Source: Ignavibacteria bacterium
GTDB lineage: Bacteria; Bacteroidota; Ignavibacteria; Ignavibacteriales; SURF-24
Direction of reading: 5' to 3'
NCBI GenBank assembly: GCA_025612375.1
Contig: JAAXKN010000018.1
Coordinates: 18,980-82,979 of the forward strand
DNA: 64,000 nucleotides
Of this stretch, positions 40,901 through 48,719 are shown one piece after another (within the stretch, counting starts at the first letter, position 1; each line of letters starts with the position of its first letter). The translations under genes and the position numbers were made by a program. The notes beneath the pieces are model-generated. The model was not told the origin of the DNA, did not search any database, and saw nothing but the letters and a program-made list of their open reading frames with translations.

Positions 40901-43035
40901 ATGAGTTTCAGAGGTTTCTTTGCCCGCCTCCCGGGATTCATGACTCCTGACATTATTTTGTTCTCGATTCTTAAGTCCAGGGCCTTTAAGTATATATTTT
41001 TTTCAAGAGCATGCACAAGGTTTACTATTGACCGGTGCGTAATCATTGCTCCTTTAGGCCTGCCGGTTGAGCCTGAAGTATAGATTACGTAGGCGAGATT
41101 CTGAGGGGATGCTTTTGGAGCAGGGTTAGAGTAATCAGCCTCATCAGGGTCCTCATCTATTTCATCTATGCAGAGGAGATTTGCCTCCTCATTTTCAAGC
41201 CTTCCCTTCAGGCTTTTCTGTGTCAGTATTATGGGATCCTTTACATCGTCCAGAATCATTCTGATGCGCTGGATAGGAGAGTTGATGTCCAGAGGAAGGT
41301 ATGCTCCCCCGGCCTTTAGGATTGCGAAAATTGCGACCATAATATCTACCGATCTTTCCATAAAGAGGCAGACAAGGCTTTCGGGTCCGACTCCCCTGGA
41401 AATGAGGATGTGTGCCAGGCGGTTGGCCCTGCGGTTTAATTCCCCGAATGTGAGCCTGTTATTTTCAAAAACCACTGCCGTTCTTTTAGGTGTCTTTGCG
41501 GCCTGGAGTTCAAACATATGGTGGAAAGTTTCTTCCCTGGGATAGGGATTACCCGTTTTGTTCCACTCACAGAGTATGCGGTTTAATTCATGCTCCGGGA
41601 GCATCTGAAAATCGCAGGCGGATTTGCTTACGTTTTCCGTCATATACTTCAGGATGTTCAGATAATTTCCGGACATTCCTTTTATGCTATCTTCCAGGAA
41701 GAGATCCGTAGAATATTCAAATATGCATTTATAGTTATCCGTCCCCTCTTCAATTGAAAGCGTGAGGTCGTATTTTGAGGTACCCCTTTCAAAGTCAATC
41801 ATTTGGACATCAAGATCTGGCAGCCCGAGAGAATAGAGAGGGCGGTTCTGGAAATCGAAGACCGCCTGGAACAAAGGGCTAATGCCGGAGTTGTGTTCAG
41901 GCTGAAGGGCATTTACAACCCTTTCAAATGGGCATTCCTGATATTCAAAAGCATCCAGGACAGTGCTTTTTGTCCTTTGAAGGAGGTCCAGAACAGTTGG
42001 GCTTTTTGAGAGCTCCGCCTTTATAACCACTGTATTGGTAAACAGGCCAATAGATTCCTGCGTCCGGAGTTTCGATCTGTTGGCTACAGGGACTCCGATG
42101 CCGAATTCCTGCTGGTTTGAATATCTATGCAGGAGGATCTCATAGGCAGTTAAAAAGAATACGAACGGGTTAATGTTATGCGCCCGGCACTCCTGACTGA
42201 TGAGGCTTTGAAGTTCTGAGCTAACGAAAAATGTATAGTGCAGGCCTGAAAAGCTTTGTTCCTGCGGCCGCTTTTTGTCCAGAGGCAGGCTGATTTCAGC
42301 CGGCATACTATTTAATTGTTCCTTCCAGTATAAAAGTGCCTTTTCATGCCTTGAGCTTTTTAGGTAATCCTGCTGCCAGCAGGCATAATCTGAATACTGG
42401 ATGGGCAATTCCTCCAATTCCGGCTCTTTATTCAAAGAGTATGACCTGTAGAGCAGTGAAAGCTCTTTTATAAAAATGCCTATAGACCAGCCGTCGGAGA
42501 TGATGTGGTGGAATGTCAGTAACAGCACGTGATCATCTTTTTGGATACTGAGCAGTTTTATACGGAAGAGGCTGTCTTCCGCCAAATTAAATTTTCTGTT
42601 CTTTTCTTCTGAAATGGCTTCATCAATTAGTGCCTGAGGTGCTAAATTGCCTGAGTATTCCAGGAGCGGAATTTCAAGTGTGTTATGATCAAAGTTACGG
42701 ATTTTCTGTCGGGGTTCATCGTCGCGAAGAATAAAATTTGCACGCAGCACTTCATGGCGCTGAATTATTGTTTTCAAGGCTCCAAGCAGGGCCTGAGTGT
42801 TCAGGCGGCCTTTAATTCTTACTGCAGCCGGTATATTGTAGAAAGTACTCTCAGGATTCAGCTGCTGAAGAAACCAGATCCCCTTTTGTTCAGAAGACAT
42901 TGGATATTCATCATCGATACTTCTTCTATGAGTAATCGCGTCGTCGGAAGGAGATTTGTCCTTCTTTAATTTTTTTATAAGGAGAGCCAGTTTTTCAGGA
43001 GAAAGTTCAGTAATTCTTTCTTTTATATTATCCAT
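34942..43035 (-). CDS. NRPS bimodule C-A-T-C-A-T-E (modules 2 and 3)
   Basis: A 2697-residue synthetase. Layout: docking helix 1-30 (LSPEKLALLIKKL), C 43-475 (HHIISDGW 176-183), A 500-1015, T 1030-1105 (Ser1067), C 1130-1560 (HHIIMDEW), long C-A linker about 1565-1618, A to about 2110, T about 2130-2200 (EIGGDS), E about 2220-2680 (HHLIIDGISW near 2358, LEGHGRE, TVGWFTSVFPV). The module 2 pocket reads D A Q D L G M V E, Gln-like. Module 3 reads D A A D I G C V D, of the Glu/Gln group but with Ala at position 239. Residue 3 should be D. One oddity is that the module 2 carrier motif is GGDS, the form usual before E domains, although a C domain follows. The tail (LNTGELKDILSEING) resembles a donor COM segment. 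No good ribosome site precedes the ATG. Confidence 0.95.
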   Translation of the reverse strand: MDNIKERITELSPEKLALLIKKLKKDKSPSDDAITHRRSIDDEYPMSSEQKGIWFLQQLNPESTFYNIPAAVRIKGRLNTQALLGALKTIIQRHEVLRANFILRDDEPRQKIRNFDHNTLEIPLLEYSGNLAPQALIDEAISEEKNRKFNLAEDSLFRIKLLSIQKDDHVLLLTFHHIISDGWSIGIFIKELSLLYRSYSLNKEPELEELPIQYSDYACWQQDYLKSSRHEKALLYWKEQLNSMPAEISLPLDKKRPQEQSFSGLHYTFFVSSELQSLISQECRAHNINPFVFFLTAYEILLHRYSNQQEFGIGVPVANRSKLRTQESIGLFTNTVVIKAELSKSPTVLDLLQRTKSTVLDAFEYQECPFERVVNALQPEHNSGISPLFQAVFDFQNRPLYSLGLPDLDVQMIDFERGTSKYDLTLSIEEGTDNYKCIFEYSTDLFLEDSIKGMSGNYLNILKYMTENVSKSACDFQMLPEHELNRILCEWNKTGNPYPREETFHHMFELQAAKTPKRTAVVFENNRLTFGELNRRANRLAHILISRGVGPESLVCLFMERSVDIMVAIFAILKAGGAYLPLDINSPIQRIRMILDDVKDPIILTQKSLKGRLENEEANLLCIDEIDEDPDEADYSNPAPKASPQNLAYVIYTSGSTGRPKGAMITHRSIVNLVHALEKNIYLKALDLRIENKIMSGVMNPGRRAKKPLKLMMNSSLIFDASIQQMILITKGHCIYILPDEIRRDGRAFVSYIRKHRIDVLDCVPSQLTMLLESGLLEENKYCPFLILPGGEAISSNVWKELAKARKTEIFNMYGPTETTVEVTAAHVNRSESQPLIGRPLNNVRLYVLDQYFNPQPIGVTGELFIAGECLGRGYLNRPEITAEKFIPDPFANTPGERIYRTGDLVRFTHTGDLEYMGRTDTQVKIRGFRIELGEIESAINELPGVKESLVIVREDAINDRRLTAYLIPKNKEVFSPESIKQMLRGKLPEYMIPSYLITLDEFPLMPSGKIDKKMLPAPKPEHSAFVHEFIAPSNPLECELVKICENVLSIKNIGMKDNFFELGGDSVKAAIFINRIRSGFRENIPVKAVFENPSLLELSSYLLKSYPGKFLNKGGSSPSSIKKAPRRGMTPLSYTQERMWFLEELEPGKAVYNLPVMFRIEGELDTYLLEKSLDKIISRHEVLRLSFSNIDGKARASVTPEIKIKCGITDISRLPEDKQNDLIGKISEEESVQAIPLNKAPLFRIRLLALSVKEYILIAVFHHIIMDEWSSRLLLRELSEIYNSLNSGRKPALPKLKIQYTDYAFWQREYLKGENLHRQLSYWKDKLSGIPLSLELPFDHPRPPIQTYRGDYISLDLNPELVKALRDFNRQSGVTLFMTMLSCFQVLLYRLSGQMDIVIGTPVANRSKEELEALIGFFVNTLVLRCRISRNMKFLDLLKETTESSLEAFTYQELPFEMLVDALQPERTLSHSPLFQVMFAMQNMPLTDYELAPGIRIIPHEIKLNTSEFDLTLFIAEKSDESISMAFEYNTDLFEKETIEMFFRNFENILKSVTDSPETKIKDILLLSAEEEKETLECLIDGNTPKKSKYTELSSLLLKEESTKKVLSLWNRLDKKELDGTAQFFHRLFEEQALSSPDRIAVVSENESLTFGGLNRRANLLARYLIKKGASPDDIIGILLGRKTDLITSILAVMKSGAGYLPLDPVYPKGRIEYILKDAGVRFLITEEELTEGLQGLRSEIICIDKQWNEISKENAGSPEVRLLPENIAYVIYTSGSTGKPKGSIVQHSSLSNYCRLIAEAYSSYFATGPVNVIMNTTVMFDASIAQMIFMLYGNTLYIPPESLRHDSIALIDYIIKNKISVLDSVPVQLKAFISGGLFSRTEWSPSLVISGGEALDESTWKELCLIDKCDFFNCYGPTECTVDSSICRVRDYPNKPTIGKPPLNVEACILDGSLNLIPIGAVGELCIGGISVGRGYLNNPGLTAEKFVPAPMSMTPGERLYRTGDMARFNPDGTIEFLGRLDNQVKLRGFRIELGEIEQVLMQHPDVKDAVVLLKERKEGPGCLISYITLRDYQHELSGKTSSGEIKEFLKGQLPDYMIPPSIVILKEMPLGPNGKIDRRALPEPEIESLPEEETAPKTQNEQILLEVWKEVLGLKTISLRDNFFEIGGDSILAIQVVAKANQKGLKILTKHIFQYPDIFQLSRAALENALPGKEIVKGKDFPLTPIQRWFFEQNFPQKNHWNQSVLLEVNAKLEIDDLNKIFSVLIHHHDAFGLKFTPSGDGTPGWTQYYPENLNEPEVHKFNLGEILTPEIPSAIRKISSSLQSELNIESGPLTRIAYFDLGENRNARLLIVVHHLIIDGISWRIILKDLETLFGQLKAGLEMKLPEKTASYQEWSLGLQEYAADPKVRKDLDYWTAIRKKPLRKLPLDFKHNENLEASSDALTTIYDKSQTSQLLNEINAKYHTKTNEILLSALLLTFAEWSGQNSLLLDLEGHGREDTGNNLDVSYTVGWFTSVFPVCLETMNPGDIGLTICSVKEELRNIPQNGFSCQLLQNDVERELSSENKILQAPEIIFNYLGQFDQLKSQSTIFEIAAEDKGIERGLKNKRSHLLEISALIVDGSLNVQWNYSGKHHRKETIQTLSGIFLSSVTRIISHCLSKENGTYTPSDFQDVKLNTGELKDILSEINGIGDE

Positions 43036-43125
43036 CGCATCTGTTAAATAATTATTTTACAAACGAAAACATTATTCACCGTGTCGTATTTTTATTCAGC
43101 TTAACTTCTTTTCCTGCAGATTGTC

Positions 43126-46100
43126 TTATTCATCGAGCAATTTTCTTACCTCATCATCCGAAAGGTTTTCAATAGTTGAGAGCATTTCATTTAATTCTTT
43201 CTGGTCCGTTTCAAGCTGGCTGCCGACAATTGCCTCAGCCAGGCCGGCCACGGTCGGGTTTTCAAACATTTGTCTTACAGTCAGTTCAGTCTGATAGGAT
43301 GAATTTATCCTTGACAGTGTTTTAATAGCCAGGAGTGAATGCCCCCCCATTTCAAAAAAGTTATCATAAAGGCCGACGCTGCTATGGCCGAGCACTTCTG
43401 AAATAATGCCTGCGATATTCTTTTCAATAGGTGTCCGTGGGGCCACAAACGATTCGCCCTTATTTAAGAAATCCTTTTGCAAAGCGGGCAGAGCGGCCCT
43501 GTCAATTTTTCCCGCCGGAGTTAAAGGCAGCTTATCCATTTTCACAAAAAATGCAGGGATAAGGAAATCCGGTAATTGCTGGCGCAGGTAATTTTTCAGT
43601 TCATTTACGTCATATTTTTCTTCGGTGACTATATAAGCGGCAATGCTCTTATCCCCCCCGGCGCTCTGATGCAATACAGCAACAGCTTCTTCAACTGACG
43701 GGTGTGAGCGCAGAACCGATTCAACTTCGCCCAGTTCAACCCTGAAGCCGCGGATTTTAACCTGGTGATCCACCCTGCCGATGAATTCAAGATTTCCGTC
43801 GCCCAGGTATCTTGCCAGGTCGCCTGTTCTGTACAAACGCTGTCCCTCTATTTTGCTGAACGGATCGGGTATAAATCTTTCGGCCGTAAGGTCAGGTTTT
43901 CCGAGGTATCCCCGGGCCAGGCAGCCGCCGCCGATATGGAGTTCGCCGACAACGCCCCTGGGGGCTAAATTCCCCTGCTGATCCAGGATATAGGCGGTTC
44001 TGTTAGCCTGGGGTTTACCAATTGGAATACTTCTTTCACGGTCCCGTATAATTTCAGGTTCTATTTCGCATGTAACGGAAGTAATTGTAGTTTCAGTAGG
44101 CCCGTATGCATTAAGTAATCTTATTCCCGTGGTATTGAGGCTGAACCATTTCTTTACCGTGTCAAAATAAGCAACGTCTCCTCCGATTATCACAAGGCGC
44201 AGGTGGTGGAAGTTCAGGTGTTCAAATTTAGTCCATTCGTTTACGAGCTGCTCAAAATATGACGGGGGGAGATTAAGAACCGTAACTGCGCTGGAGTTCA
44301 GCATTTCCAGGAATTTATGAGGACTTAAGAGCTCCTCATCTTTCAGGATGAGAGCGGCTCCTGAAATCAGGGTTGTAAATATCTGTTCTAAAGAGGCATC
44401 GAAATTCATGGAAGAGAATTCAAGGACGCGGTCCTTTTCGGATGTCTTGTAGCTGTTTATTATGTTCAGGCAGTGGTTAGCCAGGGCCTGGTGCGAGACC
44501 ATGACGCCCTTTGGCCTGCCGGTGGAGCCGGAAGTATAGATGACGTAGGCGGTACTTTCAGGTTTAACCGCTCTAACTGGCCCGGAGGTGCAGTCATCAT
44601 TTATTTCATCCATTATAACAGCTTTAAGGTTCTTTTCGGCAATGCGGCCTGCCAGGTCTGCCTGAGTCAGGGCCACAGATACACGGGCATTACGGATCAT
44701 ATAATTTATTCTTTCATCCGGGTATTCCGGATCCAGCGGTATATATGAACAGCCTGCCTTAAAGATTCCTAGTATTCCAGCAATTACGTCTATTGATCTT
44801 CTGCTGTAAATTCCGACAGGAGTTTCCGCAGGAAGATTTATCATCTCTAGCCGGCGTTTAATTTTGTCGGCAAGGCAGTTGAGCCGGCTGTAAGTAATTT
44901 CCTTGCCGTTAATTGCGACAGCTACAGCCCCGGGGTTTATCTTTACGCGTTCTTCAAATAATTCATGTATAAGAAGCTTCTCATGGAAGTTATTATTTGC
45001 TGAATTCCACATATTTACAAGGGCATTTCTTTCAGTTTTAGAAATAAGCGAGATCTCGTTTATTCTTTTAGCCGGGTTTTCAGCTATTTCAGTCAAAAGG
45101 TGCTGGAAATGTTCTGCCATCTGTCTAATTGTACTTTTCCCGAACAGGTCGGTATTGAACTGAAAAGATGCCGAGAGTGAATCTGCTTTTTCAACGATGC
45201 TGAGCGTGAGGTCAAATTGGGCTACTTTCTGCTCTATATAGTAAGACTCCATTTTTAGACCGCCTATATTAATTTTAGCTCCGGAGTCGGATAGAATAAA
45301 CCCGGCCAGGCCCAGTTCTTTAAGGAGGTGGGGTCTTTCCAGGACAAACATCACGTCAAAGAAAGGCGAGCGGCTGGCACCCCTGTAGTGCTGCATTTTT
45401 TCAACGAGCAGCGAGAAGGGGTAATCCTGATGGTCCAGGGCTTCGAGGACAACCTTTCTTAGGTTGTGCAGGTACTCTTTAAAAGAAGTGCCTTCATTAA
45501 TGCGGCTTCTAATGACCATTGAATTGACGAAGTAGCCAACGATATTTTCCAGTTCCGAATGGTTTCTTCCGGCAGCAGGAGAACCGAGTATGATTTCATC
45601 CTGGTGTGTGTATTTTGACAAGAGTATATTAAATGCCGCCAAAAGGACAATGTAAAGGGTTGAATTTTCGTCGCGTACAATTGTCTTCAGCCTGTTGGTA
45701 ATTTTGTTATTTATCTGGAAAGAGAGTACGGCGCCGTTATAGGTTTTTATGGGAGGGCGGGCCTTATCTACCGGAAGGTTCAGTACGGGCAATGTGCCCG
45801 AGAGCTGATGTTTCCAGAAATCAAGGCTTTTCCTTCCTTCCGGTCCCTCGAGGAATGTTTTCTGCCAGTTAGCGAAGTCGGTATACTGAAGGTCGATATG
45901 CTCCAGTTCAGGTTTTTCCCCTCTTTTAATAGCAGGATAGATCATTCTTAGGTCGGAGAGCATAATAACAATTGACCACAAGTCGACGGCAATATGGTGG
46001 AAATTCATGAGGAGTATATGTTCATTATCTTTTGTCTCAAAAAGGTGTACCTTAAAGACAGGTCCCAGGCTCAGGTCAAACGGTGTATGGGCCTGGATTA

Positions 46101-48570
46101 TGATTTTTTCCTTTAGTTCGTTTTCATTCCATTGCCTTGCATCAACTTTTGTAAAATAGTTTAAGCCTCCCACCTGAATTTTCTGCAAAGGTTCCTTAGA
46201 GTCGTGTATGTATAAAGTTCTAAGCGAGGAATGTCTTTCAATAATGAAGTCAAAAGATTTCTTCAGGGCGTCAACGTCGAGTCCTGACTGGATCCGGGCG
46301 GCGAAGAACACATTATATGCGGCATTGCCGGGTTCCAGCTGCTGCATGAACCAGAGTGATTTTTGTCCATATGACAGGATGCTTTCTTCCCTCTTTTCCA
46401 TAAGGGGGATAATCTGAGCGGCAGGATTGCTTTTATTTGACATCTGCTCAAGTATTTTATAAGACAGCTTAGAGAAAGTGGAGTTTTGAAAAATTTCGGA
46501 TAATGAGATATTAATTCCAAGTTTTGCTTCGATATCATTTTTCAATTCCACCATCATGAGTGAGTCCATTCCAAAGCTAGAAATAGATCTGCCCGGGGAG
46601 ATATTCTGCAGTTCGATTTTCATGATTGATGAAAGGGAGTTAAGGAGCCATCTACCGATATTGTTTATATCGGGATTATCTTTAATGTTCGAGGCGAGGT
46701 CCAAAGCCTCTTCCTCATTATAGCAATTATTAATTACGGATATGCCGGAGAGTTTGCTTTCTTTTATGATATTAAGGGAATCGGATAAGTATTGTTTTTT
46801 AATTTCCTGACGCTGGATTTTTCCGCTGGAAGTTTTTGCAATAGTTTTAGCCTTTATGAGAACGATTGAATAAGCCAAGATTTCATGTTCCTCATTAACC
46901 GTTCCTCTGATCTTTTCAACAATCTGGTCCAGGTCGTGTTCCCCGGCTGAAATTTCCTGTACTATAACCAGACGTTCTTCGGCTGCCTCCTCGATTGAAA
47001 ATGCCGCCACACAGGAAGCTCTCAAAGCCGGGTGGGACTTTTCCACGGTAAGCTCAATATCCTGTGGATAGTAATTCTTTCCTCTGATAATGATCAGGTC
47101 TTTTAGTCTTCCCGTAACAAAAAGTTCGCCGTTTTCATTCATGAAACCGAGGTCACCGGATCTTAAGAACGGGCCTTCCTTTGTATCGGAAGTAAAAGCA
47201 TGGAAAGTATCATCTGTTACATCCTTTTTCTTCCAGTATCCATTTGCAACACTCGGCCCGGAAATCCAGATTTCGCCGATTTCACCGAGGGGGCATTTTC
47301 TTCCTGTTTCAGGGTCAACAATAACCACCCCAAGGTTGCCGGCAGCCTTGCCGCATCCGACGAGTTTCAATTTTGAGTCGTCGTTTACGGCATTTTTAGA
47401 AGGTATATTTCCCTGGAGTGATTTTTTATCAAAAGTTTCGATAACCGGAGGCGTGTTATAACTTTTTCCTGTTACCATTAAAGTTGTTTCGGCCATACCG
47501 TAGCAAGGGAAAAAAGCCTCTTTACGGAACCCCGCGGATTTGAAGGTATTTGAGAAATTCTCAATAGTTTCGGCACGGACGGGTTCGGCTGCAGTAAATG
47601 CAATATTCCATCTGCTGAGGTTAAGGCTATCGATCTGTTCGGGGGAGAGTTTTCTCATGCAGAGTTCGTAAGCAAAATTTGGCCCCCCGCTTACAACTGA
47701 TTTATCTTTAATGGAAGAGATGATCTGGAGCCACTTCATAGGCCAGCCCAGAAATGAGATAGGAGACATAAGGCTGGCATGAATGCCCGAAAAAACGGGT
47801 TGGAGCACTCCGCCGATGAGCCCCATATCGTGATAAAACGGAAGCCAGAGGACGACTTCCATAGCATCGGGATTGACTCTGAATGCATTTTTTATGAGTG
47901 CAGAGTTATGGATAAGGTTACCGTGGCTTACAATAACCCCTTTCGGGGAGCCGGTTGAGCCTGAAGTGTACTGAAGGAAAGCAGTCTCGCCGGGCAGGAT
48001 ATGAAGTTCCTTATAGCTGCCGCATTCTGCAGATTCGAGGGAGTCGGTAGCAATCCAGGATAGGCTGCTAATTTCAGCTGCAGCCGAAGATTCATTCCAT
48101 TTTTTCATTGCCCTGTTAGCCAGTGTGGTCTGCGGCAGGCGCCCGAAGTAGACCTGCATGAGGGATTTAATTTTTTCTGTAGTCAGCACCAGTGATGCCT
48201 CAGCGTCCTTTGAAATAACTTCCAGTCTGGGCAGGGAGCGTTCCAGTGCAGCAGGGCTGGGCGGATATGCCGGTACAGCGATGATGCCAGCATAAAGGCA
48301 CCCGAAAAATCCCGCAATATACTCCAGGCCGGGTGGATACAAAAGGAGGGCTCTTTCCCCTTTCATGTTGAGGGATTGCAGGCAGGCGGCTATCAGCCTG
48401 GCTTTACGGTCCAGTTCGGCATAAGAGATGCTTTCCTGGACGGTATCCTTTTCGGATAAGAAAGTAAAGATTTTTTTATTGCCTGAATGTTCCGCGTGGT
48501 GTTTAAGAATATCAACGAAGGTATAAGACTTCAGATTCTGATGAGGGAATTCCTTCATTTTGTAATTCAT
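43126..48570 (-). CDS. Lipopeptide-initiating NRPS, FAAL-ACP-C-A-T (loading and module 1)
   Basis: An 1814-residue protein that starts the chain. Residues 1-595 form a fatty acyl-AMP ligase: YTSGSTGSPKG at 201-211, LPFYHDMGLIGG, CYGMAETTL, and a GRLKDLIIIRGKNYYPQDIE stretch typical of the family. An ACP follows (about 635-710, Ser670 in GMDS), then C (730-1160, HHIAVDLW at 858-865, the form seen in acyl-accepting starter domains), A (about 1200-1690) and T (about 1708-1780, Ser1745). FAALs adenylate free fatty acids and load them on the ACP, and the C domain then N-acylates the first amino acid. The hand-read module 1 pocket is D A E N I G A I T, nearest to Lys/Orn-type codes, low confidence. 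The acidic tail ENLSDDEVRKLLDE is probably a docking segment. The ATG at 48570 has only a weak GGGAC upstream. Confidence 0.95.
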   Translation of the reverse strand: MNYKMKEFPHQNLKSYTFVDILKHHAEHSGNKKIFTFLSEKDTVQESISYAELDRKARLIAACLQSLNMKGERALLLYPPGLEYIAGFFGCLYAGIIAVPAYPPSPAALERSLPRLEVISKDAEASLVLTTEKIKSLMQVYFGRLPQTTLANRAMKKWNESSAAAEISSLSWIATDSLESAECGSYKELHILPGETAFLQYTSGSTGSPKGVIVSHGNLIHNSALIKNAFRVNPDAMEVVLWLPFYHDMGLIGGVLQPVFSGIHASLMSPISFLGWPMKWLQIISSIKDKSVVSGGPNFAYELCMRKLSPEQIDSLNLSRWNIAFTAAEPVRAETIENFSNTFKSAGFRKEAFFPCYGMAETTLMVTGKSYNTPPVIETFDKKSLQGNIPSKNAVNDDSKLKLVGCGKAAGNLGVVIVDPETGRKCPLGEIGEIWISGPSVANGYWKKKDVTDDTFHAFTSDTKEGPFLRSGDLGFMNENGELFVTGRLKDLIIIRGKNYYPQDIELTVEKSHPALRASCVAAFSIEEAAEERLVIVQEISAGEHDLDQIVEKIRGTVNEEHEILAYSIVLIKAKTIAKTSSGKIQRQEIKKQYLSDSLNIIKESKLSGISVINNCYNEEEALDLASNIKDNPDINNIGRWLLNSLSSIMKIELQNISPGRSISSFGMDSLMMVELKNDIEAKLGINISLSEIFQNSTFSKLSYKILEQMSNKSNPAAQIIPLMEKREESILSYGQKSLWFMQQLEPGNAAYNVFFAARIQSGLDVDALKKSFDFIIERHSSLRTLYIHDSKEPLQKIQVGGLNYFTKVDARQWNENELKEKIIIQAHTPFDLSLGPVFKVHLFETKDNEHILLMNFHHIAVDLWSIVIMLSDLRMIYPAIKRGEKPELEHIDLQYTDFANWQKTFLEGPEGRKSLDFWKHQLSGTLPVLNLPVDKARPPIKTYNGAVLSFQINNKITNRLKTIVRDENSTLYIVLLAAFNILLSKYTHQDEIILGSPAAGRNHSELENIVGYFVNSMVIRSRINEGTSFKEYLHNLRKVVLEALDHQDYPFSLLVEKMQHYRGASRSPFFDVMFVLERPHLLKELGLAGFILSDSGAKINIGGLKMESYYIEQKVAQFDLTLSIVEKADSLSASFQFNTDLFGKSTIRQMAEHFQHLLTEIAENPAKRINEISLISKTERNALVNMWNSANNNFHEKLLIHELFEERVKINPGAVAVAINGKEITYSRLNCLADKIKRRLEMINLPAETPVGIYSRRSIDVIAGILGIFKAGCSYIPLDPEYPDERINYMIRNARVSVALTQADLAGRIAEKNLKAVIMDEINDDCTSGPVRAVKPESTAYVIYTSGSTGRPKGVMVSHQALANHCLNIINSYKTSEKDRVLEFSSMNFDASLEQIFTTLISGAALILKDEELLSPHKFLEMLNSSAVTVLNLPPSYFEQLVNEWTKFEHLNFHHLRLVIIGGDVAYFDTVKKWFSLNTTGIRLLNAYGPTETTITSVTCEIEPEIIRDRERSIPIGKPQANRTAYILDQQGNLAPRGVVGELHIGGGCLARGYLGKPDLTAERFIPDPFSKIEGQRLYRTGDLARYLGDGNLEFIGRVDHQVKIRGFRVELGEVESVLRSHPSVEEAVAVLHQSAGGDKSIAAYIVTEEKYDVNELKNYLRQQLPDFLIPAFFVKMDKLPLTPAGKIDRAALPALQKDFLNKGESFVAPRTPIEKNIAGIISEVLGHSSVGLYDNFFEMGGHSLLAIKTLSRINSSYQTELTVRQMFENPTVAGLAEAIVGSQLETDQKELNEMLSTIENLSDDEVRKLLDE

Positions 48571-48665
48571 AAATGTCCCAAAAATTATTTATAAATTCAG
48601 CAAAGCATAGTCATCAAACCGTACAAACATTATAATCAAGTACTTCAGATACATAATCACCGGAT

Positions 48666-48678
48666 CCCGGGGACCGGG
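48666..48678. other. GC-rich palindrome in the NRPS leader region
   Basis: CCCGG-GGA-CCGGG at 48666-48678 sits inside an otherwise AT-rich 276-bp gap, within the likely untranslated leader of the first synthetase gene. It may form a small hairpin or be a remnant of the interspersed GC-rich palindromes found elsewhere in this window. Confidence 0.3.
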
Positions 48679-48719
48679 GCCAATATAAACACGACAAATG
48701 GAAGAGCAAACCATGTGTT

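Noticed and set aside
48629..48657. TATAAT at 48634-48629 as the main NRPS promoter
   Set aside because: No acceptable -35 lies 16-18 bp upstream and there is no extended -10; kept only as an alternative.
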